This document shows positions 41,935 to 54,345 of a stretch of 64,000 nt of DNA, piece by piece; within the stretch, counting starts at the first letter, position 1; each line of letters opens with the position of its first letter. The notes below the pieces were generated by a model. That model searched no databases, was not told the DNA's origin, and saw nothing but the letters and a program-made list of their open reading frames with translations. Source of the DNA: Lasiosphaeris hirsuta (taxonomy: Eukaryota > Ascomycota > Sordariomycetes > Sordariales > Lasiosphaeriaceae); assembly GCA_030549175.1 (NCBI GenBank), contig JAUKUA010000001.1, positions 7,688,001-7,752,000 on the forward strand. The letters run 5' to 3'. The position numbers were made by a program, and so were the translations under genes.

Positions 41935-43257
41935 TGTGACACAGGCCAGCCCACGGAGGTCTGGGGTATGACAACCACAAGGTGAGATATCAAATGAAGA
42001 GTCAGACTACAGAGCTTTAACCTTTTCCTAACTCTCGACTCAACCGTTCAGCGAACCACCCCGACAATTGCTGTTGGTCTAGTTCAGAGCTTTCACACGA
42101 CGAACTCAGGGACTTGATCTTCGCAAGGCTAATAAGCACAAGGTCCGATTCAGAGGTTTAGAACAGAACGGTAAGGGAGTTAACTATCGCAATGCAAAGT
42201 GGTGGAGAGCCAGAGAGAAGGAGGTTCAAGGAGATGGAATGATCCAACAGAGGATAAAACACAATACTTCACAGTTACAAGTCAGGAGAAACAGAAGGGT
42301 TCACAAGGTTATATTACCCCTCAGCTTCACTGAAGTTTAGCTGATAATCTTTCTAGGTTTGTCCAAAGAGAACTGGGAAGCTTCTTCCTCTCGAGGATCC
42401 GTCGTAGCGTACCTGTCCTACTTATAGAAGGCTATATACAAGATACAAAGATACCAAAATACCTAGAGGATCCTCCTAGCCGCCCGTCGGTCCCGAATCT
42501 CCTTTCTAACCACCCGTCTCTCACACCTTACAATTCAGCGGCTACAAACTAAGTAAAGCCGGCCCATCACACGTCGGTCCATGGCCGGTATTAGTACTTA
42601 TCCATACAGCTCTAATAACATAGTATCCATTGCTATAGGTATTTCTTTACGTCCTTAGTACTTACGTTAGCTACAAGCCGCTAAGTCCCAAGGCTAGTAC
42701 TTATCACAGTAACGGTTCCCTTCGTGACTTACACGCGGAAGTCGTAGCCACCTGTCACTACTGAAGCTAGACTCTGGAAAACGTCGGGTTCTAGGTCTTC
42801 CAAAGGAATACCAACGATAGTAAAAAGGTCCATGATTCGAAAGACTAACTATAAGATCTAGGCTGACTATATAGGCCCTAACCACGATACTAAGATTAAG
42901 TAGCTCGTCTATGACAAATCTAAAGTCTAGTAACGTTACTTAGTACGGATAAGGTCTACTATATAGCTACTCTAGTTTATAAGTAGTTCGAGGTATCTCA
43001 TCGCGACCCGTGGTTATACCTAAGGATTTGTCGACTTGTGTACGGGCCGAATAAGCCACTGACTACACGATAAAGTATGTCCCGAGGTTAAGCCATGTTA
43101 TAACAACCTTCTTAGTACTAGCTCCATATTAACAGGTTTAATGCTCCTGTCTCTGTAGGCCCATGATGTTATGTAGGTATATAGTATGTACCGGTAGTAT
43201 GGCTCGGTCAAGGAGGTTAGTAACCTTGTTAACCTAGGTAAGCCTACTAGTATGACA
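41935..43257 (-). repeat. LTR 1 (3' LTR of the older copy)
   Basis: It is 1323 bp. On the coding strand it starts TGTCATAC and ends TGTGTCACA. The first few hundred bases on the plus strand retain CA and TG dinucleotides that are TA in LTR 2, so this outer edge is little mutated; the inner half is more mutated. Confidence 0.92.
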
Positions 43258-43632
43258 CTATCCCCCCTCCTAGGAGGACTTACTTCGAGTCCTAGGGTTA
43301 ATAACCCTAGGATCCTTAGGCTTACGTAGGTACTTGACATAGAAGTCCCAGAGTTCCTAAATATCAGAGAAGTACTCATATGGTTCCTAAGTCCAATCTT
43401 TTTCCTCGGGGTATCTATCCCATTTAACGAGATATTCTACTATCCTTTTCTTAGTACGGGAGTTCATGACTTCCTCTACCACGAATTCCTTAGGGTAAAC
43501 ATCTCCTATTTGTTCCAAGACCTAAATAGGGTCAGGGATCGGCTGGGAGCCGGTTCGGAAAGGTTTAATAAGAGAGACGTGAAAGGTAGGATGAATTTTC
43601 CAACGTTCCGGAAGTTCGAGTTTCACGGCTGT

Positions 43633-44955
43633 TGTAACATAGGCCAGCCCACGGAGGTCTGGGGTGTGACAACCACAAGGTGAGATATCAAATGAAGAGT
43701 CAGACTGTAGAGCTTTAACCTTTTCCTAACTCTCGACTCAACCGTTCAGCGAACCACCCCGACAATTGCTGTTAGTCTAGTTTAGAGCTTTCACACGACG
43801 AACTTAAAGACTTGATCTTCGTAAGGCTAATAAGTACAAGGTCTGATTCAGAGGTTTAGAACAGAACGGTAAGGGAGTTAACTATCGTAATATAAAGTAG
43901 TAGAGAGCCAGGGAGAAGGAGGTTTAGGAAGATAGAATGATCCAACAGAGGATAAAACATAATACTTCGTAGTTATAAGTCAAGAGAAACAAAAGGGTTC
44001 ACAAGGTTATATTACCCCTCAGTTTCACTGAAGTTTAGCTAATAATCTTTCTAAGTTTGTCTAAAGAGAACTGGGGAGCTTCTTCCTCTCGAGGATCCGT
44101 CGTAGCATACCTGTCTTACTTATGGAAGGCTATATATAAGATACAAGGATACCAAAATACCTAGAGGATCCTCCTAGCCGCCCGTCGGTCCTAAATCTCC
44201 TTTCTAGCCGCCCGTCTCTCATACCTTACAATTTAACGGCTACAAGCTAAGTAAAGCCGGCCTATCACACGTCGGTCCATAGCTAGTATTAGTACTTATC
44301 TATACAGCTCTAGTAACATAGTGTCCATTACTATAGATGTTTCTTTACGTCCTTGGTACTTATGTTGGCTACAAGCCGCTAAGTCTTAAGGTTAGTACTT
44401 ATCACAGTAACGGTTCCCTTCGTGACTTATACATAGGAGTCGTGGCTACCTATTACTACTGAAGCTAAACTCCGAAGAACGTCGGGTTCTAAGTCTTCTA
44501 AAGAAATACTAGTAATAACGGGAAGGTCTATAATTCGAAAGACTAACTATAAGATTTAGGCTAACTATATAGGCCTTGACTATAATACTGAGGTTAAGTA
44601 GCTCGTCTATAACAAATCTAAAGTCTAGTAACGTTACCTAGTACGGGCGAGGTTTACTATGTGGCTACTTTGGTTTATAGGTAGTTCGAGGTATCCTATC
44701 GTAACCTGTGGTCGTACCTAAGGATCTGTCGACCTATGTACGGGCCGAATAAGCCACTGACTATACGATAAAGTATGTTCCGAGGTTAAGCCATGTTATA
44801 GTAACTTTCTTAGTACTGGCTCCATATTAACAGGTTTAATGTTCCTATCTCTATAAGCCTATGATGTTATGTAGGTATGTAGTATATACCGGTGGTATAA
44901 CTCGGTTAAGGAGGTTAGTAACCTTGTTGACCTAGGTGAGCCTACCAGTATGACA
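43633..44955 (-). repeat. LTR 2 (3' LTR of the younger copy)
   Basis: It is 1323 bp and aligned end to end with LTR 1 and LTR 3. It lies in the middle of the nest and is RIP-mutated along its full length, with many TG-to-TA and CA-to-TA changes. It is inserted in the chromodomain-proximal end of the older copy, after the bases ACGGCTGT. Confidence 0.92.
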
Positions 44956-47900
44956 CTATCCCCCCTCCTAAGAAGACTTACCTCGAGTCCTAAGGTTAAT
45001 AACCCTAGGATCCTTAGGCTTACGTAGGTACTTAACGTGGAAGTCCTAGAGTTCTTAAATATCAGAGAAGTACTTATATAGTTCCTAAGTCCAATCTTTT
45101 TCCTCGGGGTATCCATCCCATTTGACGAGATATTCTACTATCCTTTTCTTAGTGTGGGAGTTCATAACTTCCTCTACTATGAATTCCTTAGGATAAACAT
45201 CTCCTATTTATTCTAAGACCTAAATAGGATCAGGGATCAGCTAGGAGCCGGTTCGGAAAGGTTTAATAAGGGAGACGTAAAAGGTAGGATGAATTTTCTA
45301 ACGCTCTGGAAGTTCGAGTTTTACGGCTGTGGGAAATATTACCTTAGAGATCTTAAAGGGGCCGAGTAACTTCTTATCTAACTTTTTCGAGGGTCTCTTA
45401 GTCTTGATGTTCCTAGCGTCTAATATTACTAGTTACTTTTTAACAAAGGAAGGTACTTCCGTTTGCTTCCGATTTACGTACTTCTTCATCCGTTCCTAAG
45501 ATTTCTTAAGGGTCTCGTAGAGGTTCTCGTAGACCGTAGTCATCCAGTGTGTTATGATTTTACTGTACGGGTTACGTGTAGATTCATCAGGTAGATTATT
45601 AGCGGCCGGATGATATCTGTAGTTAGCGTAGAAGGGGGAGCTACTAGTAGAAGTCGATTTGGCGTTATTTTATATAAATTTAGCTATAGGTAACAGGGTA
45701 TCTCAGTTGTTCATCTCATAGTTAACGAAGGCTCTAAGATAGGCCTCGATATACTAATTGAGATGTTCGGTCTAGCTATCCGTTTCGGGATAGAACGAGG
45801 TTAACATCCTTAACTTAACTCCGATGTACTTAAGGAAGTCGTGCCAAAGACTTGTGTTAAACCGTAAATCCCGATTAGAAATGATACTAAAAGGTATGCC
45901 GTGATATTTCTAACATTCGTAAGTAAAAAGGGGGATTAAGTCTTCTGTCTTTTTAGTATTATCCTTTAAAGGAATAAAGTACGCCATTTTGATAAAGGTG
46001 TCGACAATGACCCAGATAGAACTGTATCTATTCGAAAGGGGAAGGTCCGTTATAAAGTCTATCGAGATAAGTCTCTAAGGGAAATATTCTAATTCGATAG
46101 GGTAAAGTAGTCCAAAAGAAAGGTAACGTCTTAGCTTGTTACTTTGACACTTATGATAGGAGCGTACAAACTCAGCGACGTCCTTTTCGAGATTTTGCCA
46201 GAATATATGCCGTCTAATAAGCTCAACGGTCTTATCTATACTTATGTAGCCTACCACTTTAGTATCGTATTCGGAGCGGATGATTTAGATCTTAAGTTCC
46301 TTATTATTAGGGATCTAAATACGATTCTTTACGAACAGGATTTTATCTTCATTAGTTACGTCTTTTCTAGGGGAAACTAGAGCCTTTTGATACGTTTTAT
46401 CTGTAGGAGTAGTAGCCTTAATTTACTCGAAGAATTTTTTGTTCTATTTTGATATTGGAATGTTACAGAGGTATACTTTTGAGAGTATAAACGTAGAAAC
46501 TTCAGAGTATGAAAAATACTCTTTATTTAAAACAGAGGTTATCAGTTAGTTTTTATCTCTCCCTTCTAAAAGGTACTCTTCACGCTGTAAAAGAGTATCT
46601 ACCTTGGCATTCTATGTACTAAGACGGAAATTAATAACAAAATCGAAGGTAACGAGCTACTGAGCCTAGCGGGCTTGGCGGCGGTTAAGGACCTTCGCGG
46701 TTTGGAAGTATTCTAAGTTACGATAGTCCGAGAAGACTTTAATACGGTACTTAATCCCCTCTAGGTAGTATCTTTAACGTTAGAATAAATCGACGATCGT
46801 AAGAAGTTCTTTATCGTAGATTTCATAATTTATTTCCGTAGGGATTAACTTTCTAGAGTGAAAGGCTATAAGATAGATCCTACCGTCATCTTACTTTTGT
46901 GACATTATCGAACTAAGTATATAATCGGAGGTATCTAGTTCGATTATAGGTAGTTTATTAGGGTCGAAATAAACTAGAATAGGAGCTTTTATAAAGGTTG
47001 TTTTTAACGCTTGAAATGTTACATTTATCTAATTATTCCATGTCTAGGTTTTCTAGGTAAGGTTTGTAGAATTAGTAAGTGGCTTAGTAATATATAAGTA
47101 ACCTTTAATATAACGCCTGTAAAAGTTCGTAAATCTATTAAATTACTAGATTCCTTTTACCGATTTCGGCTGTTCCTATGAAAGGATACATTCTACCTTG
47201 TCTTTTGATATTACGATATCTTTAGTACTAATGATATAGCCTAGGTATTCCAATTCCTTAGCGTCCTATATATACTTAGAGAGATTGATCATAAGGTTAT
47301 ACTTCTAAAGTTACTTAAGGACTTTAATAATAATTTTATCGTATTTTTCCTTAGAGTTCGTATAAATAAGAAGGTCGTTAATATAAGACAAGAGACCTTG
47401 ATTAATAAGGTCTCGAAAGATATAATTTATCATACCTTGGAAGGTAGTAGGAGCGTTAGTAAGGCCGAAGGATATTACATTAAACTCGAAGAGGCTATAG
47501 TAGGTTCGAAACGCCGTTTTCTATTTATACCCCTTTTTCATCCGGATCAGGTTAAAACCCGACTTTAGATCTATCTTTATAAAGATAACTAATCTAGTAA
47601 AGGTATCTTAAAGTTCAGTAATTAATAGCAACGGGTAACGATTCTTAATAGTTCGTTCGTTAATCTTTCGGTAGTCAACTACGGGTTAGAGGTTTTCTAG
47701 GTTCCTTATAGCTACTTTTTCTAATGATGCTTCCTTATCTACAAAGAAGATAAGTGATAAATACGGTGATTTTAATTTCTATATTTTTCCTTTTTTTAAT
47801 ATTTAATCTAGCTATTTACGAAGAATCTTCTTTTCTAATAGTAACATAGGATAAAGGGGTCCCTATGGAAGCTTTTCGTCTCCGATAATATTAATCATAT

Positions 47901-50900
47901 AGTCTTAAGGCTAATAGTCTAATAGCCGTTAGGCCACTTTAGGAAATACTAATGGTACGAACATCCTAAATCTTTTAGAGATTTTTACGATATAGGACTC
48001 GGTAACACTTATGATTGAGCTTTTGTTTCCTAGGACCGTAAGTAAAGTACAGTTCTAACAACAGTAGTTTAAGATAAAGGCTATTTTCGTTGTATCAAGG
48101 TCCCATAAGTAGTCCGGTTAGTGTTATTATAACTACTAGTATGATAAGAGAATATCATATTTTATGTTAAGAGGAGAGATTTCGAACGCTATATAAGAGA
48201 AATGTTCTACTTAGTACCGTAAAACGATTTCCTTGGTATACTTCTTACCTAATTTAAGGTTGATAGTTTTATTAAAGGCTTCTAAGGGTTTTAAGATCGT
48301 TTTATAGATATAAGAAATATTCTATTTGTTAATAAGGTCTTTACTTATAACTAGGCCTAAGGTATTAAGGTTTAGAAATGTTCGGACGGAGATTTTACTA
48401 GCTCCATAGTAGACAATACTTATAGGAACAATCTTACGGGTACTATGGTATGGTTTATAGTTTTACTTAATCTTTTTATAAGAGGGTTTCTCTATGTTAT
48501 TATAAGCACGCTTCTTAGTAGAGGTTACGGCGTGTCGTAGCACGGGTTCCGATACCACGGGGTTCGGGATGCCAGTTAAAAATCCGATATGTTCTCACTG
48601 TTAGATAGTTTAATAATACGAGAGAAAAGCTTAGGGTAGTCTTTTTCTATCATTACAGAAACCTTAGCCCTTTTTAATAGTTAAGAAGAGATATCTTCGT
48701 TCTTATTCCTTCCTTACTTAGCCTTGGCTTCGGAAATTCTTTCGGGAGGCTTAGGAATATCCTTACTATCCTCGGTTTTTCCATTATAATATTTAAGTGT
48801 GTTATAGCCTTAACGTCTATAGTAGTAATATTCTTTGTTTACCTTATGTTTATTAACTTCGGCTTAGTCTATCTTAGTTATAGCTTCCTTATAGGTTTAC
48901 TAATACTTTGTCTAGGTAGACGCCGGAAAATTGTCTTCCTTATCCTGTTACTTCTACTTCGGGCCCTTCTTAGTTTTTTCTTTTATGGAAGTTAGACCAG
49001 GACGGAAGTTAGAGGTATTAGTTTCCTCTTAGTAATTATCTTTCTTCAAATGTTTCTTATTACTCGAAGTAAACTTTTCTTTTCCCTACTTAGCCTTATG
49101 ATTAATTTCGTAATTCTTTATTTTGTCTTTATAAATTAAGTTAGTAGTAATGATAGCCTTAAGGAAATCAACGTCGTCAAGGGAGAGATGTCCCGTACGT
49201 AAGTAGATTAAATCTATTATAGTATCAGAGATGGTATTAGTAACTAGTGATTATAGGGCCTATCCGCTGAGATCGATAATATGATTTAGTTCTTAGAACT
49301 TAGTTATATACTCGTTTACGTCTCTATTATAAGTTAGGGCCTTTATAACCTCATAGTCCTTAGCTCTTTATACTAAGTCACGGAATCGTTCGATTATAGC
49401 GGTAGCATAGTTATTCCATTAATCTACTAGGCTAAGCTTTTCGATCTAGGTTCCTCTTTTTTAATACCATTCGAGGGTAGTACCTTTAGTAAGAGTACCG
49501 ACAAAACTAATCTTAACTTTATCGTCGAGGAAGCTTCGTTCATAAATACTAAAATACTCCTTAATAAAGTGTTACTATGTCTTAAACTTACTTTTATCCT
49601 TTCCGTTATATTTTTCGAGTTTTACTATGGTTACGGTAGCATCTTGACCACGGGATTTCCGAATCACGTTGATATTGTTATAAATTAGGTCCTGATTTGT
49701 CTAGATAAGGTCGAGAAGGACTACCATAAGGTCACGTAGAAGTAAGGAACTTTAGGATTCCGGACCCTAAGGTCCTAGGGATCCCGGGGGCCTAGGTAGG
49801 CCTCCTAGTAGTCCGGGAGGTAGACTTACACGATAAAGATTATTATTTAAGTTGTTATTGCCGTTATCTAGAGGAGATAAGATATCCGTCCCAATGTGGT
49901 AGGAAGACGAGCTTTTTCTTATATTCTTACTTCTTATTCTAACATCGGAATTTTATATATTATCGACCTGTCTTTAAGCTCTTACTGAGATTTCTCGGGT
50001 AGCCCTTCTTTAAAGATTACGGTCAGAGAAGGAGTCTTTGTCTTAGTCGAAGTATCATAAGGAAGTTGATTTTTTAGATGGTTATGACGGCTATCGTAAG
50101 GATTTAACAGATAAAGTTTTCTATGAACGTATCATAACTCTCTAGATAATTTATTCTTTATTATAAGGTCTTACTTATATTAACCTTAATATAAGTACTT
50201 CTTTAACTAAGTTGTTAAAGTAGGCCTTAAGCTAATCAAACAGTTCTTAGTCCTTCAGAGTTCGTGATACTCCCGGTTACTAAAGTACTATAAGGGAATT
50301 AAGCTAGCTCTAGGCTATCGTAAACTAGTGGCTAAATTCTATATTATAGTAGTCTTATCAAGCTTATTTTTCCTTTTAAATACAAAGAAGTTCCTTAACT
50401 CGGATAAGCTCAGTATTTTATTTCCTAACCTATACTTCTTAATCTCGTACTTATTATACTTACCGTAATTTTTACTTGGCAATCTCCTTACAGAGGGCTT
50501 CTATATGTACGACAATAAGATTGAGGGACTTTTTACGTTAGGCTATTTAGGTAGTAAACTAAGCTAATTTTTAGTTAACTTCGATACTAAAGATAGTACA
50601 AAAGGCTTCTAATTCTTACTAAGTACTTTCAAGGACATATTAGTTTATCTTGACATATTATACCATTGATTAATAGTTAGTAACTAAGGTAGTAAACATA
50701 GAAACGAGTACGTCAAGCCTCTCCTTGTTCTCACACATATTATTCATAAAGAAATAAAGTTCCTTATAAGCTTTAGCGACTTGGTTATAAAGATAAATAA
50801 ACCATTAAGGTAGTTTGATAAGAGTTTCGGAGCTCGAAGGGAGTGTAAGAAATCACTTGATAATTTAGATTTTTATCTTGGGAGGTTCCTAAATCATAAG

Positions 50901-51022
50901 GTCCATTCCGGGAGAGGTTTCAGTTTCCTAACCCCAGAGTATGGCCAAATATGATATAGGATTACCAACTATCGTAAATAATATGACAGGTAAAGAGGTG
51001 TTCTTAGGGAAGAAAGATTATC
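44956..51022 (-). pseudogene. Gypsy gag-pol internal region, RIP-destroyed
   Basis: Read on the minus strand, remains appear in order. The gag zinc knuckle near 48830-48788 keeps the spacing CX2CX4HX4C, but all four ligands now read Tyr. A protease is expected around 48.1-48.5 kb but was not resolved. Reverse transcriptase (about 47.75-47.1 kb) has VVDYRKINERTIKNRYPL, IKIDLKSGFN and SFGLTNAPTTFQ, with the catalytic YIDD changed to YIND (near 47380). RNase H (about 47.0-46.6 kb) has a LDTSDYILSSIMSQ-like block. The integrase zinc region at 46257-46075 has GIDKTVELIRRHIFW. A chromodomain lies at about 45.2-45.08 kb (RIVEYLVKWDGYPEEKD). Nearly every frame is broken by TAA/TAG. Confidence 0.85.
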
Positions 51023-52345
51023 TGTAACATAGGCCAGCCCACGGAAGTCTAGGATATAACAACCACAAGGTAAGATATTAAATGAAAAGTCAGACTGTAG
51101 AGCTTTAACCTTTTCCTAACTCTTAACTTAACCGTTCAACGAACTACCCCGACAATTACTATTAGTCTAGTTCAGAGCTTTCACACAACGAACTTAAAGA
51201 CTTAATCTTCGCAAGGCTAATAAGTACAAGGTCCGATTTAAAGGTTTAGAACAGAACGGTAAGGGAATTAACTATTATAATATAAAGTGGTAAAGAACCA
51301 GGGAGAAGGAGATTTAGGGAGATAGAATGATCTAACAAAGGATAAAACATAATACTTCACAGTTATAAGTCAAGAGAAACAGAAGGGTTCATAAGGTTAT
51401 ATTACCCCTTAGCTTCACTAAAGTTCAACTGATAATCTTTCTAAGTTTGTCTAAAGAGAACTAGGAAGCTTCTTCCTCTCGAGGATCTGTCGTAGCGTAC
51501 CTGTCCTACTTATGGAAGGCTATATATAAGATACAAGGATACCAAAATACCTAGAGGATCTTCCTAGCCGCCCGTCGGTCCCGAATCTCCTTTCTAGCCG
51601 CCCGTCTCTCACACCTTACAATTCAGCGGCTACAAGCTAAGTAAAGCCGGCCTATCATACGTCGGTCTATGGCCGGTATTAGTACTTATCCATACAGTTC
51701 TAGCGGCATGGTGTCCATTACTGTAGGTGTTCCTTCACGTCCTTGGTACTTACGTTGGCCACAAGCCGCTAAGTCCCAAGGCTAGCGCTTGTTACAGCAA
51801 CGGTTCCCTTCGTAACTTACACGCGGGGGTCGCGGCCACCTGTCACCACTGAAGCTAGACTCCGGAGAACGTCGGGTTCTAGGTCTTCTAAAGGAATGCC
51901 AACGATAGCGGGGAGGTCCATGATTCGAAAGACCAGCTGTAGGATCTGGGCTGACTGTGTAGGCCCTGACCACGATGCTGAGGTTGAGTGGCTCGTCTAT
52001 GACAAATCTGAAGTCTGGTGACGTTGCCTAGCGTGGGCGAGGTCTACTATGTGGCTGCTCTGGTTTGTGGGTGGTTCGAGGTATCCCGTCGCGACCCGTG
52101 GTCGTGCCTGAGGATCCGTCGACCTGTGTACGGGCCGAATAAGCCACTGACCACACGATGGAGTGTGTTCCGAGGTTAAGCCATGTTGTGGCAACCTTCT
52201 TGGTACTGGCTCCATATTGACAGGTTCAATGCTCCTGTCTCTGTAGGCCCATGATGTTGTGTAGGTGTGTGGTGTGTGCCGGTGGTGTGGCTCGGTCAAG
52301 GAGGTTAGTGACCCTGTTGACCTAGGTGAGCCTACCAGTGTGACA
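51023..52345 (-). repeat. LTR 3 (5' LTR)
   Basis: It is 1323 bp. The inner half (51023 to about 51650) is strongly mutated, while the outer 650 bases are GC-richer and nearly free of RIP-type change, so they are the best guide to the ancestral LTR. It may be a hybrid of the 5' LTRs of both copies. Confidence 0.92.
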
Positions 52346-52350
52346 CTCGA

Positions 52351-53354
52351 CAAGCAGCCAGGGGCCTGGTTTTTTGCCTATAATAGGTCTTGAGAGCCGA
52401 GAAAACGCTACGGTCAAGTAGCTGTGTTTTATGGGAAGTGTGGGCTGGTAGAAATAACACCTATACTTTGTTCCGTTAGGCTAAACAGAGTAGTTCTTCG
52501 GCTTCATGACTACTATGTGGGTCCATAACCAGGAGGCGTCATTCCGAAGGGTCTGTAGGTTTCGTTTCAGGTAAATATACCTCCTTAAGCCACTTTAAGG
52601 TAATACTGGTGTTACTCCAGCCTGTAGCGGAATAGTCGTACTTCTAGTCGCGTATCTCGGGCTCGTTTTTAACGAATTTAGGGAACCACTGCCCCTGTAA
52701 CGAAGCCCCCGTAAAGACGATAACTAGCGTTAGCCTACGGCCGTCGCCAGTAATAGTCTCTATAATAGAGACCTAGGTGGTACCGTCAGAAGACGTAACA
52801 AAGGCTCTAGGCGTAAGAGAATCGCCTATAACAGTTCTGCCAGCTGTCTCGCCCTCCTACATGCCATGTTCGTCTATATTGCTGAGGTTGGTGTGTTTGA
52901 TAGCTTTAGACTCCAAGTGGTAGCTCAGGAGCCCGTAAAATTCCTCATAGGCGGCCTTAGTAGATCCACGCTTTCGAGCGCTTTCCAACAATACCCCTTT
53001 CTTTGCTTTTACGCGTGTGTGGCGGGCTAGAAAGCGGTCTACCCAACGATAGCCAAGGGGCTCGAAAACGCCTCCTTCGGCGAGCATCCTTTGCGCCATT
53101 CTAGTGATCTGGGCTTTGCTTGGAGGGCGCGCAGAAGCTTCCTCATTAAGGCACCACTCAACGAGGTAGGTCTCCTCTTCAGGAGAGAGCCTCCTAACGG
53201 CTAGTTTGCTAGCCTACCTGCTGGTAGAGCCGTTGATACGCGTACTGAGGGCGGCCTGGGAGATTCCAAACCTCCCGGCTGCAGTGCGCTGTGTGGCTCC
53301 CCGATTAACCTCATCGATGGCCGGCGCAACATTCTGTTCATGCACAGTAGTCAT
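52351..53354 (-). pseudogene. pogo-type transposase, N-terminal and catalytic part
   Basis: From ATG 53354 this half encodes NRGATQRTAAGRFGISQAAL (psq-type helix-turn-helix), RWVDRFLARH (second DNA-binding region), LSNIDEHGM, SLQGQWFPKF and LLVMDPHSSHEAEELL (DDE residues), and LPAHTSHKTQLLDRSVFS. Six in-frame stops are seen, the first at 53216-53214, and all can be explained by C-to-T or G-to-A changes. It ends at the Gypsy target site. The 1004 bases here plus 580 at 41934-41355 make an uninterrupted 528-codon frame. Confidence 0.85.
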
Positions 53355-53484
53355 CTCGAATTTGGTGTATTTTGACGTAGAATTGAAGGAATGGTGGTGG
53401 TTGGAAAGAGGGGGGTTGTCGTTTGTTGATGCAGGAGATAATGATCGGCGGTGGGGTGGATCGGTTGTGGGGTCGCGACTTCTA

Positions 53485-54342
53485 GTTCAGATACCTAATC
53501 GCTTGCCCGACGACCTGTTCAAGTCCACTTATCGGCCGCCACAGCTTATCAAGCTGTAGGCACACAACCGCGGTCTTACAGCCAATCATGTCCGGTGCAG
53601 TGGAAGGCCAGTCCGCCAGACACCAGTCTGATCGCGCCACCTGTGAAAAACGAAACAGCTACGAGAGTCCGGTTTCGCGATCCTCTGGCAATCTCGATCT
53701 CATGATGGGGAGATCCCGATACTGCCCCAAACGGAGGGAAGACGGACGGGAACAGAGCTAGGTATCCACAGATGGGTCGTTGCTGTTGTGCCGAGCCGAG
53801 CTGACAGCTTGGCACAGTTACCTCCGTTCTCTGTTCACCTCGTGAAGTCTGAGAGCGCGCAGGATCAACGCGACTTGTCCTGGCAGCATGCAGGTTCTTG
53901 CCACTTTGATCCACTTTGGTCCGCCGGCAGGTGGGATCCTCCACATTATGAAGCTAAGACATAGGCGTTTGTAAGACTCCTACAGAAGGGCTGATATGAA
54001 TGGAATTCCCAAACCCTAGTAATTAGCCGCCTACGGTTGTGCCCGCGGAGTTGAGGGAAGGCTTAAAATAAGGCGTCCGACATTGCTAGTGGCGGCCGAA
54101 AACTGGGCCGAATTCGCAAGGCCAAGAAATAGGCCTACTGTCGCGCTTCCATATCATTCCGCTCGCGTACATTTCAGAGCACGTCTTCATACTCATTCAA
54201 TTGTCGCAACAGTAATGGAAGACGTTATTTGCTCGGGCGGGCCGGCTGGGCTGAACTGCAATTGTGATACGCAATTACGACGTTCAAGAGACGTGGCGGT
54301 GAGATCCGCGAGAATTCGCGAGGCGCTAGCGTGGGCACCTTG
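53485..54342. other. No supported gene
   Basis: A 122-residue minus frame (53944-53576) and a plus frame from 54083 have no domain. The stretch lies between two transposons. Confidence 0.35.
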
Positions 54343-54345
54343 CCC

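Larger units (their letters stand above)
41935..52345 (-). mobile_element. Composite Ty3/Gypsy chromovirus insertion with three LTRs, heavily RIP-mutated
   Basis: The 10,411-bp insertion is flanked by the 5-bp target duplication CTCGA (41930-41934 and 52346-52350). Its layout is LTR 1, 375 bp of internal sequence (43258-43632), LTR 2, 6067 bp of internal sequence, LTR 3. Coding is on the minus strand, so LTR 3 is the 5' LTR. The 375-bp piece equals the 3' end of the internal region (44956-45330), which shows one Gypsy copy inserted in another. Recombination between the two right-hand LTRs would explain the loss of the rest of the older copy. Confidence 0.9.
41182..53482 (-). mobile_element. 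pogo-type element split by a composite Gypsy insertion
   Basis: Perfect 42-bp TIRs lie at 41182-41223 and 53441-53482, beginning GAAGTCGCGACCCC, with TA flanks at 41180-41181 and 53483-53484. Removing the Gypsy composite and one copy of the target duplication leaves 1885 bp. That is the normal size and is close to the other pogo-type element in this window, but its TIR sequence differs. The transposase is read on the minus strand in two separated halves. Confidence 0.92.
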
